Shown here: positions 1-5,320 of the stretch, one piece after another | Numbering within the stretch: position 1 is the stretch's first letter | Layout of the letters: each line of letters starts with the position of its first letter | NCBI GenBank assembly: GCA_002323775.1 | Contig: DCPV01000266.1 | Coordinates: 1 to 10,031 of the forward strand | Direction of reading: 5' to 3' | Origin: Firmicutes bacterium UBA1535 | GTDB taxonomy: Bacteria > Bacillota > Clostridia > Tissierellales > Sedimentibacteraceae | Length of the DNA: 10,031 nt | Made by a program: the position numbers and the translations under genes | Notes under the pieces: model-generated | Databases searched by the model: none | What the model was told of the DNA's origin: nothing | What the model saw: the letters and a program-made list of their open reading frames with translations, nothing else

Positions 1-20
1 ATGATATTAATTAATATCAT
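1..20. repeat. Perfect 20-bp palindrome upstream of the birA promoter
   Basis: ATGATATTAATTAATATCAT is its own reverse complement over all 20 bases. It ends one base before the proposed -35 box at 21-26, a position where an operator or activator site could sit. It is made almost wholly of A and T, so some of its symmetry could be chance in DNA of this composition. It cannot act as a terminator because the stem is weak and no T-tract follows. The left edge of the window hides whether it continues. Confidence 0.4.
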
Positions 21-49
21 TAGACAATATTTATTATATTATGTATGAT
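21..49 (+). promoter_or_regulatory. Putative sigma-A promoter P1 for birA
   Basis: TAGACA (21-26) and TATGAT (44-49) are separated by 17 bases. This would start transcription near 56 and give a leader of about 120 nt ahead of birA. The AT-rich context makes chance matches common, so the call rests on good box quality and exact spacing. Confidence 0.4.
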
Positions 50-74
50 ATATTTAAAATATACAAAGTAAAAA

Positions 75-103
75 TTCAAACGTTATTTATTATAACATAT
101 AAT
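75..103 (+). promoter_or_regulatory. Putative sigma-A promoter P2 for birA
   Basis: TTCAAA (75-80) and a perfect TATAAT (98-103) are 17 bases apart. The start would be near 110, about 65 nt before the gene. The -35 box matches consensus at four of six positions. It could act alone or in tandem with the promoter at 21-49. Confidence 0.42.
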
Positions 104-153
104 CATAGAATTTGCTTATTGCTTTTATAAATAATTAATACAATTTAAACAAA

Positions 154-160
154 AGAAAGG
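154..160 (+). promoter_or_regulatory. Ribosome binding site of birA, with ambiguous spacing
   Basis: AGAAAGG at 154-160 is the only good Shine-Dalgarno match before birA. It lies 15 bases from the ATG at 176, which is longer than usual. It is ideally spaced (8 bases) from a TTG at 169, but that codon is in another frame and reaches a stop after 12 codons (stop at 205-207). Loss of one A from the A5 run at 172-176 would put this TTG in frame with birA. Confidence 0.5.
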
Positions 161-175
161 AAAATAAGTTGAAAA

Positions 176-1015
176 ATGACGATAAATCAAGATATATTAA
201 ATTATGATGAGCTAAAAGATTATTTGAATACAGAATTTATTGGAAGAAATATAATTCATTTTGACGAGCTAAATTCAACGAATACTTATGCAAAAAGTAT
301 TGCAAGTGATTTAGACAAAGAGGGGCAGGTTGTGATAACCGAAAAGCAGCTAAGTGGACGAGGAAGACTTGGCAGACAATGGGTATCTCAAAATAACAAA
401 GGTATATGGATGAGCATAATTTTAAAGCCCCAAATTAATATTGCAGATATTTCTAAAATTACTCAAGTTGCAGCAGCTGCAATTAATTTAGGACTTTCAT
501 CTCACAGTGTAAAAACAGAAATAAAATGGCCAAATGATATAATTCTAAACAACAAAAAAATCTGTGGAATTTTAGTTGAAATGAATTCTGAAAAAAATAT
601 AAGCACTGACATATCTGAAGCTGTTAAAATTAACTATGTTGTAGTTGGTATAGGAATAAACGTAAACAACGATATAGAGGATTTTCCCAAAGAATTAAGA
701 GAAACAGCAACATCAATAAAAATTGAAACAAATAAGGAATTTAAAAGAAATACCCTAGTCGCAGAAGTTTTAAATAATTTTGAAAAGCTCTATATAGCCC
801 TAAAAAACAATAATTTTTCAAAGTCCTTAGATATATGCAGAAAAAATTCATATGTTATAGGAAAAGAAATAAATCTAATAAAAAATCAAGAAGTAAAAGA
901 AGCAACAGCACTAAACATAAATGACGAGGGAGAGCTTGTCGTAATGTATAAAGATGGAAAAGTAGACAATATAATCTCTGGAGAGATATCAGTAAGAATA
1001 AGAAAAAATAAATAA
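176..1015 (+). CDS. birA: Biotin--[acetyl-CoA-carboxylase] ligase, HTH-less
   Basis: This enzyme activates biotin with ATP to biotinyl-5'-AMP and attaches it to a lysine of biotin-dependent carboxylases or decarboxylases in the cytoplasm. At 279 aa it has only the catalytic and C-terminal domains. The N-terminal DNA-binding domain of bifunctional BirA is absent, since the catalytic core begins by about residue 23 (HFDELNSTN). Visible motifs are GRGRLGRQW (the biotinyl-AMP loop), KWPNDI, GILVEM and VVGIGINVNN. A small C-terminal domain of about 45 residues follows, ending ISGEISVR. The start at 176 is the only ATG that keeps the whole core, and TGA lies in frame just before it at 170-172. Its Shine-Dalgarno spacing is long, see 154-160. 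The gene stands alone, and its carboxylase partners are not in the window. Without an HTH it should not repress biotin genes itself. Family assignment is firm. Confidence 0.95.
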   Translation: MTINQDILNYDELKDYLNTEFIGRNIIHFDELNSTNTYAKSIASDLDKEGQVVITEKQLSGRGRLGRQWVSQNNKGIWMSIILKPQINIADISKITQVAAAAINLGLSSHSVKTEIKWPNDIILNNKKICGILVEMNSEKNISTDISEAVKINYVVVGIGINVNNDIEDFPKELRETATSIKIETNKEFKRNTLVAEVLNNFEKLYIALKNNNFSKSLDICRKNSYVIGKEINLIKNQEVKEATALNINDEGELVVMYKDGKVDNIISGEISVRIRKNK

Positions 1016-1021
1016 TAGGTC

Positions 1022-1050
1022 TTGTATACTATAATTTATAGTGCTATAAT
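1022..1050 (+). promoter_or_regulatory. Extended -10 promoter for the nfn gene
   Basis: TTGTAT (1022-1027), 17 bases, then TATAAT (1045-1050) preceded by TGC, which makes an extended -10 element. The start would be near 1057, leaving a 5' leader of about 330 nt before the gene at 1389. The -35 box is poor, but the extended -10 compensates. It begins only 6 bases after the birA stop codon, and no terminator is seen between them, so read-through from birA is also possible. Confidence 0.6.
1028..1042. promoter_or_regulatory. Operator-like palindrome inside the nfn promoter spacer
   Basis: ACTATAA-T-TTATAGT is a perfect 7-1-7 inverted repeat filling most of the gap between the -35 and -10 boxes. 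A protein bound there would block RNA polymerase, so repression is the natural reading. The 7-1-7 geometry recalls Fur/PerR-type boxes, but the base sequence does not match a consensus I can name. Composition is AT-rich, so chance remains possible. Confidence 0.4.
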
Positions 1051-1094
1051 GTAAATGCTGTTTATTATTAAATAAAAATTTAAAAACGATTTAG

Positions 1095-1202
1095 TCTAAA
1101 CCCCCTGTGATTTTTGTAGATTTTGAGCTTTAATGTAAGTTAATTTTGAAGTCTATTTGTAGTCTTATTTTATAAGATGATAATATCACACGGGGTATTA
1201 GA
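1095..1202 (+). ncRNA. Candidate structured leader RNA upstream of nfn
   Basis: The arms 1095-1111 (contains CCCCC and TGTGAT) and 1185-1202 (contains ATCACA and GGGG) pair over 16 base pairs, with one C-C mismatch (1105:1191) and one bulged A (1197). Inside the closed 73-nt region are two smaller hairpins: 1126-1130 with 1137-1141 (5 bp, one G-U), and TCTTAT (1163-1168) with ATAAGA (1172-1177). A closing stem with two inner hairpins resembles the layout of cis-regulatory aptamers. It lies wholly within the predicted leader. I see no T-box, no named riboswitch core, and no terminator between it and the gene. A further 7-bp hairpin (1280-1297) follows. It may be an unknown riboswitch, a protein-binding leader, or an mRNA stabiliser. 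Confidence 0.4.
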
Positions 1203-1388
1203 ATTAAATCAATCACAAAAGGTAAAAATATAAAAAATAAAGAAACAATATGCACTGAGTGTATATGTGAGATGTTTAGTCTTTCATTTTTGAGAGAGAT
1301 TGTTCAAAGGTGTAACTACAAAAAAATAACTAGTACAATAGAGAGTCAATGAAAATTAGAGGTAATTACCATTGATAAGGAGGAAAAA

Positions 1389-3659
1389 ATGTATAAAATA
1401 AAAAAGGCAGAATTTCTAAATGACATAACCTATTTAATGGAAGTAGAAGCTGAACACATAGCAAAATCCTGCCAACCTGGTCAATTTTTGATAGTTAAAA
1501 TTGATGAAAAGGGTGAAAGAGTACCATTAACTATATGTGATTATGACCGTGAGGCAGGAACAGTAACAATAGTTTTCCAAATTTTAGGTTCTTCAACAAA
1601 AAGAATGGCTGAATTAAAAGCTGGAGACTATTTCAGAGATTTCGTTGGACCTCTGGGTGTTCCATCAGAATTCGTAAATGAAGATATAAATGAATTAAAA
1701 CACAAAAAAATATTGTTTGTTGCCGGAGGGGTTGGAACTGCACCAGTTTATCCTCAGGTAAAATGGATGCACGAGCATGGTGTAGCTGCTGATGTAATTG
1801 TCGGAGCAAGAAACAAGGATATATTGATACTCGAAGATCAGATGAGATCTGTTGCAGGTAATTTGTATATAACTACTGATGATGGCTCTTATGAAAGAAA
1901 AGGGCTTGTTACAGATGTAATAAAAGACTTAGTTTTAAACCAAGGAAAGAAATATGATGTTGTAGTTGCCATAGGCCCTATGATAATGATGAAATTCGTT
2001 TGTATGACTACAAAAGAATTAGGAATTAAAACTATAGTAAGCTTAAACCCTATAATGGTTGATGGAACAGGAATGTGCGGTGCTTGCCGTGTATCTATAG
2101 GCGGAGAAATAAAATTTGCCTGTGTTGATGGACCGGAGTTTGACGGACATTTAGTTAATTTCGACGAAGCAATGAAAAGACAACAAATGTATAAATCAGA
2201 AGAAGGAAGAGCGGCTTTAGAAAAAGCAGAGGGTGACACTCATCATCACGGAGCATGTGAAGTAAATGCTCATGATGAAAAGAGAGATATGTTTAAAAGA
2301 GTTCCGGTAAGAGAGCAGGACCCTAAAGTAAGAGCAACTAACTTTGAAGAAGTTTGCTATGGATATGATTTGAAAGAGGCTATGGAAGAATCTGAAAGAT
2401 GCCTTAACTGTAAAAATGCAAAGTGTATTCAAGGATGTCCAGTTTCTATCAATATTCCGGCATTTATTACAAATGTAAAAAATAACGATATTAAATCTGC
2501 TTTTGATGTTATCAATGAATCATCCTCCTTGCCTGCTGTTTGCGGACGTGTTTGTCCTCAAGAATCACAATGCGAGAAGAACTGTATAAGAGGAATAAAA
2601 GGAGATTCAGTTTCTATAGGAAAACTTGAAAGATTTGTTGCTGATTGGGCAAGAGAAAATAACATAAGCCCTGTTAAGCCTGAAAAAACAAATGGTAAAA
2701 AGGTTGCTGTCATAGGAGCAGGACCTGCCGGACTGACATGTGCAGGAGATTTAGCAAAGCTTGGCTATGAGGTTACAAGATTAGAAGCTTTACATGAGCC
2801 GGGTGGAGTATTGGTATATGGAATTCCAGAATTCCGTTTACCAAAAGAAAAGGTAGTTAACGCAGAAATCGAGAATGTTAAAAAACTAGGCGTTAAAATA
2901 GAAACAAACGTAATAATTGGTAAAACTGTAACAATTGACCAATTGGAGAAAGACGGATTTCTAGCGGTATTCATAGGCTCTGGAGCAGGACTTCCTAATT
3001 TTATGGGTATACCTGGAGAAAATGCAAATGGAGTATTTTCAGCTAATGAATACCTAACAAGAAGTAATTTGATGAAAGCATTTAGACAAGATTACGATAC
3101 ACCGATATTCAAAAGCAAAAAGCTTGCTGTTGTTGGCGGAGGCAATGTTGCTATGGACGCTGCAAGAACAGCAAAAAGACTTGGAGCTGAGGTTTATGTA
3201 ATCTACAGAAGAAGCGAGAAGGAATTGCCTGCAAGACTTGAGGAGGTACATCACGCTAAGGAAGAAGGAATTATATTTGAAGTCTTAACTAATCCTACAG
3301 AGATTTTAGTAGATGAAAAAGGATGGGTAAGAGCTATCAAATGTGTAAGAATGGAGCTTGGCGAGCCAGATGCTTCAGGAAGAAGAAAACCAATTGAAGT
3401 ACCAAATTCAGAATTTGAAATTGAAGTTGATTCTGTTGTAATGGCACTCGGAACATCACCAAATCCACTTATTTCTTCTACTACAGAGGGTCTTGAACTC
3501 AATAAGCACAAGTGCTTGATAGTACAAGAAAGCGGTCAAACGACAAGAGAAGGTGTTTTTGCCGGCGGAGACGCTGTAACAGGTGCTGCAACTGTTATAC
3601 TTGCTATGGAAGCAGGAAAAATAGGAGCAAAAGGAATACATGAATATTTGTCAAAATAG
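1389..3659 (+). CDS. nfnAB: Fused NfnA-NfnB type NAD(P)H:ferredoxin oxidoreductase
   Basis: This 756-aa protein joins two enzymes that are separate subunits in many anaerobes. Residues 1-265 are the PyrK/ferredoxin-NADP-reductase-like part (NfnA/SudB): RVPLT (44-48) for FAD, GGVGTAP (113-119) for the nucleotide, and a [2Fe-2S] site at D225, C230, C233 and C245. Residues 300-756 are the GltD-like part (NfnB/SudA): [4Fe-4S] cysteines at 338, 341, 346, 350 and 385, 389, 395, 399, GAGPAG (443-448) for FAD, GGGNVAMD (583-590) for NADPH, and GVFAGGDA (722-729). The linker (about 266-300) is charged and has three histidines. In the family, Nfn couples NADH, NADPH and ferredoxin by flavin-based electron bifurcation in the cytoplasm. 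No glutamate synthase large subunit or hydrogenase gene is adjacent, so a GltD role is unlikely. AAGGAGG stands 5 bases before the ATG. Bifurcation itself is inferred from homology. Confidence 0.88.
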   Translation: MYKIKKAEFLNDITYLMEVEAEHIAKSCQPGQFLIVKIDEKGERVPLTICDYDREAGTVTIVFQILGSSTKRMAELKAGDYFRDFVGPLGVPSEFVNEDINELKHKKILFVAGGVGTAPVYPQVKWMHEHGVAADVIVGARNKDILILEDQMRSVAGNLYITTDDGSYERKGLVTDVIKDLVLNQGKKYDVVVAIGPMIMMKFVCMTTKELGIKTIVSLNPIMVDGTGMCGACRVSIGGEIKFACVDGPEFDGHLVNFDEAMKRQQMYKSEEGRAALEKAEGDTHHHGACEVNAHDEKRDMFKRVPVREQDPKVRATNFEEVCYGYDLKEAMEESERCLNCKNAKCIQGCPVSINIPAFITNVKNNDIKSAFDVINESSSLPAVCGRVCPQESQCEKNCIRGIKGDSVSIGKLERFVADWARENNISPVKPEKTNGKKVAVIGAGPAGLTCAGDLAKLGYEVTRLEALHEPGGVLVYGIPEFRLPKEKVVNAEIENVKKLGVKIETNVIIGKTVTIDQLEKDGFLAVFIGSGAGLPNFMGIPGENANGVFSANEYLTRSNLMKAFRQDYDTPIFKSKKLAVVGGGNVAMDAARTAKRLGAEVYVIYRRSEKELPARLEEVHHAKEEGIIFEVLTNPTEILVDEKGWVRAIKCVRMELGEPDASGRRKPIEVPNSEFEIEVDSVVMALGTSPNPLISSTTEGLELNKHKCLIVQESGQTTREGVFAGGDAVTGAATVILAMEAGKIGAKGIHEYLSK

Positions 3660-3698
3660 TTAAATTTTGATTAAAAATAGTATTTTAAGTATCATTCA

Positions 3699-3736
3699 AT
3701 GGCTTGGTGCAGGTTAAATTGTACCAAGCTATTTTT
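3699..3736 (+). terminator. Rho-independent terminator after nfn
   Basis: Arms 3699-3711 and 3720-3732 form a 13-bp stem with two G-T pairs. The core is GCTTGGT / ACCAAGC and the loop has 8 nt. A run of five T follows (3732-3736). It lies about 40 bases after the stop codon and separates nfn from ychF. Confidence 0.88.
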
Positions 3737-3762
3737 GTAAAAGCTTTTTATTTAAAATTTTG

Positions 3763-3791
3763 TGGAAGTATTGAAAAATATGTAGTATAAT
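3763..3791 (+). promoter_or_regulatory. Putative promoter for ychF
   Basis: TATAAT at 3786-3791 is a perfect -10 box. The matching -35 position at 17 bases is TGGAAG (3763-3768), which is weak. An alternative is TTGAAA (3771-3776) with TATTAT (3795-3800) at 18 bases. Either would start transcription around 3798-3807, after the nfn terminator and before the stem at 3823-3911, so ychF would have a leader of about 125-133 nt. Confidence 0.45.
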
Positions 3792-3822
3792 ATTTATTAT
3801 ATATTTTATTAATTAGATAACA

Positions 3823-3911
3823 ATGCTAATTTTCAATATAAATCATTAAAGACAGTCTATTCTAAAGATTTAAGATATTGACTTTGTGGTTATTATATTG
3901 AGCATTAGCAT
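3823..3911 (+). ncRNA. Candidate structured leader of ychF with a long closing stem
   Basis: Arm 3823-3841 pairs with 3893-3911 over 18 of 19 positions. One pair is T-G (3832:3902) and the only mismatch is T-C (3831:3903). The end 8 base pairs are ATGCTAAT / ATTAGCAT. The enclosed 51 nt can form a weak inner helix (AGTC with GACT near 3854 and 3880). The stem stops 5 bases before the Shine-Dalgarno at 3917-3922, so changes in folding could affect ribosome access. No T-tract follows, so it is not a terminator. It may be a cis-regulatory or stabilising RNA, or a double site for a DNA-binding protein. Function is unknown. Confidence 0.38.
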
Positions 3912-3930
3912 AAATGAAAGGAAATTATAG

Positions 3931-5022
3931 ATGAAATTAGGTATAGTTGGTTTACCGAATGTAGGTAAAAGTACATTGTTTAACGCAATAACATCAGCAG
4001 GTGCAGAGTCTGCAAATTATCCATTTTGCACAATTGAGCCAAATATAGGAGTTGTAAGTGTTCCGGATGCAAGACTCGATTTTTTAGCACAGATGAGCAA
4101 ATCTAAAAAAATTGTCCCTACAGCTATTGAATTTTTCGATATAGCCGGATTAGTTAAGGGAGCAAGCAAGGGTGAAGGCTTGGGAAATAAGTTCTTATCT
4201 CATATTCGTGAGGTTGAGTCTGTTGTCCATGTTGTGAGATGCTTTGATGATGAGAATGTAGTTCATGTCGAGGGAACAGTAGAGCCTTTGAGAGATATTG
4301 AAATAATAGAACTTGAATTAATCCTTGCAGACCTTGAGGTTTTAAGCAAGAGAATTGAAAAGCTTACGAAGTCTGCAAAAGGTGATAAATCCTTAGTTCC
4401 GGAACTTGAATTATCGCAAAAAGTTCTCGAGTGCTTAGAAAAGGAGCAGCCTGCAAGAGCGTTGGAATACACAGAAGAAGAAGCTAAGCTTTTAAGAACA
4501 TTCAATCTTATAACAGCTAAGCCTGTACTGTATGCAGCCAATGTGTCTGAAGAATTTATTGCTAATCCGGATGATTGCAAATATGTGCAAATTGTAAAAA
4601 AATATGCAGAAAGTGTTAATTCAGAGCTAATAGTAGTTTGCGGTCAAATTGAAGCTGAAGTATCAGAGCTTGAGAGAGAAGAAAAATTAGAATTTTTAAG
4701 AGAATTAGGTCTTGAAGAATCAGGACTTGATAAATTAATTAGAGCAAGCTATCATTTGCTTGGACTTATAAGCTTTTTAACTACTGGTCCGGAGGAAACT
4801 AGAGCATGGACTATTAAAAGAGGAACAAAAGCACCACAGGCTGCGGGCAAAATCCACAGTGATATAGAAAGAGGCTTTATCAGAGCAGAAGTAACTTCTT
4901 TCAAAGACTTGGAAGAATGTAAATCACAGCTTGTTGCGAAAGAAAAGGGCTTAACAAGGCTAGAGGGCAAAGAGTATGTGATGCAGGACGGAGACGTTGT
5001 GCTTTTCCGCTTTAACGTATAA
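3931..5022 (+). CDS. ychF: YchF/OLA1-family redox-regulated ATPase
   Basis: This protein of 363 aa, the usual length, is a P-loop ATPase of the Obg group that binds ribosomes and has been linked to stress and redox responses. The P-loop GLPNVGKS is at 7-14, the G3-type motif DIAG at 70-73 is followed by LVKGASKGEGLGNKFL, and NVSE at 204-207 replaces the NKxD guanine motif. This replacement is the known reason the family prefers ATP to GTP. A helical, charged segment (about 120-180) forms the coiled-coil arm, and the C-terminal TGS domain (about 283-363) ends in DGDVVLFRFNV. AAAGGA (3917-3922) lies 8 bases before the ATG. The gene forms its own unit between the terminator at 3699-3736 and the structure at 5045-5134. 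Its place in the genome gives no clue to a special role. Confidence 0.96.
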   Translation: MKLGIVGLPNVGKSTLFNAITSAGAESANYPFCTIEPNIGVVSVPDARLDFLAQMSKSKKIVPTAIEFFDIAGLVKGASKGEGLGNKFLSHIREVESVVHVVRCFDDENVVHVEGTVEPLRDIEIIELELILADLEVLSKRIEKLTKSAKGDKSLVPELELSQKVLECLEKEQPARALEYTEEEAKLLRTFNLITAKPVLYAANVSEEFIANPDDCKYVQIVKKYAESVNSELIVVCGQIEAEVSELEREEKLEFLRELGLEESGLDKLIRASYHLLGLISFLTTGPEETRAWTIKRGTKAPQAAGKIHSDIERGFIRAEVTSFKDLEECKSQLVAKEKGLTRLEGKEYVMQDGDVVLFRFNV

Positions 5023-5044
5023 AAATTACTATAAAAATATTTTT

Positions 5045-5134
5045 AAATTGCAATTTGAATTTAATACTAATTTCTATTTAAACGGATTTTAAATGAAACT
5101 AAGTATAATATAAATATCAAATTGCGATTTTTTT
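5045..5134 (+). terminator. Long-loop terminator-like structure after ychF
   Basis: AAATTGCAATTTGA (5045-5058) pairs with TCAAATTGCGATTT (5117-5130) over 14 positions with one T-G pair, and a seven-T run follows (5128-5134). The loop is 58 nt, long for a terminator, but holds its own hairpin ATTTAAA (5076-5082) / TTTAAAT (5088-5094) that would shorten it. It starts 23 bases after the ychF stop, where termination is expected. The arms are themselves near-palindromes (AAATTGCAATTT is perfect), so they could also be twin protein-binding sites. Confidence 0.5.
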
Positions 5135-5253
5135 ATTTAAAAATAATCATAATTGAAATAAATTATCTATTATCTGCTGTAAAATTTGTTTTAGTAATTT
5201 ATCACATAACATGGAAATAAATTCAAAATAAATGTCCTATAGATTTTATTTTC

Positions 5254-5282
5254 TTTACAAATTTAGTAAATTATTATATTAT
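5254..5282 (+). promoter_or_regulatory. Promoter of the RpiR-type regulator gene
   Basis: TTTACA (5254-5259) and TATTAT (5277-5282) are 17 bases apart, and each box is one base off consensus. The start would be near 5289, giving a short leader of about 32 nt. TATTTAGTAT (5285-5294), overlapping this start, reads on the other strand as ATACTAAATA. This is close to ACACTAAATA in the palindrome of the opp promoter, so a shared site is possible. Confidence 0.55.
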
Positions 5283-5320
5283 AGTATTTAGTATAATATA
5301 AAATATGGTGGTGCTATAAT

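Larger units (their letters stand above)
1016..1388 (+). other. Intergenic region birA-nfn: contents
   Basis: This gap of 373 bases holds the promoter (1022-1050), its palindrome (1028-1042), the structured leader (1095-1202) and a 7-bp hairpin at 1280-1297 (TCTTTCA / TGAGAGA, one T-G pair). Near the end are a 10-base perfect palindrome GGTAATTACC (1361-1370) and the Shine-Dalgarno AAGGAGG (1377-1383). An 8-codon ATG frame (1349-1375, MKIRGNYH) ends just before that Shine-Dalgarno. It lacks a convincing ribosome site of its own and is not called as a gene. No terminator for birA is visible. Confidence 0.6.

Noticed and set aside
1057..1388. T-box or other named riboswitch in the nfn leader
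   Set aside because: I find no T-box core, no antiterminator/terminator pair and no conserved core of a riboswitch I can name.
2241..2249. His triplet in the nfn linker as a metal-binding site
   Set aside because: It sits in a probably flexible joint between domains and three histidines alone do not support a metal site.
1889..3641. Several antisense open frames of 60-116 codons opposite the nfn gene
   Set aside because: They lie within a gene whose + strand protein is clearly real, have no recognisable domains or ribosome sites, and are expected by chance opposite a codon-biased AT-rich gene.
1389..3659. Glutamate synthase small subunit (GltD) as the function of the large fused protein
   Set aside because: The PyrK-like N-terminal half with its own [2Fe-2S] site, and the lack of a large GltB gene nearby, fit the Nfn type better.
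4263..4970. Antisense open frames opposite ychF
   Set aside because: They are low-complexity, Ser-rich translations typical of a reverse-strand shadow, with no start signals.
1095..5130. The three long-range inverted repeats (1095-1202, 3823-3911, 5045-5130) as copies of one small mobile element
   Set aside because: They are of similar size, but their arms share no sequence and no target-site duplications flank them.
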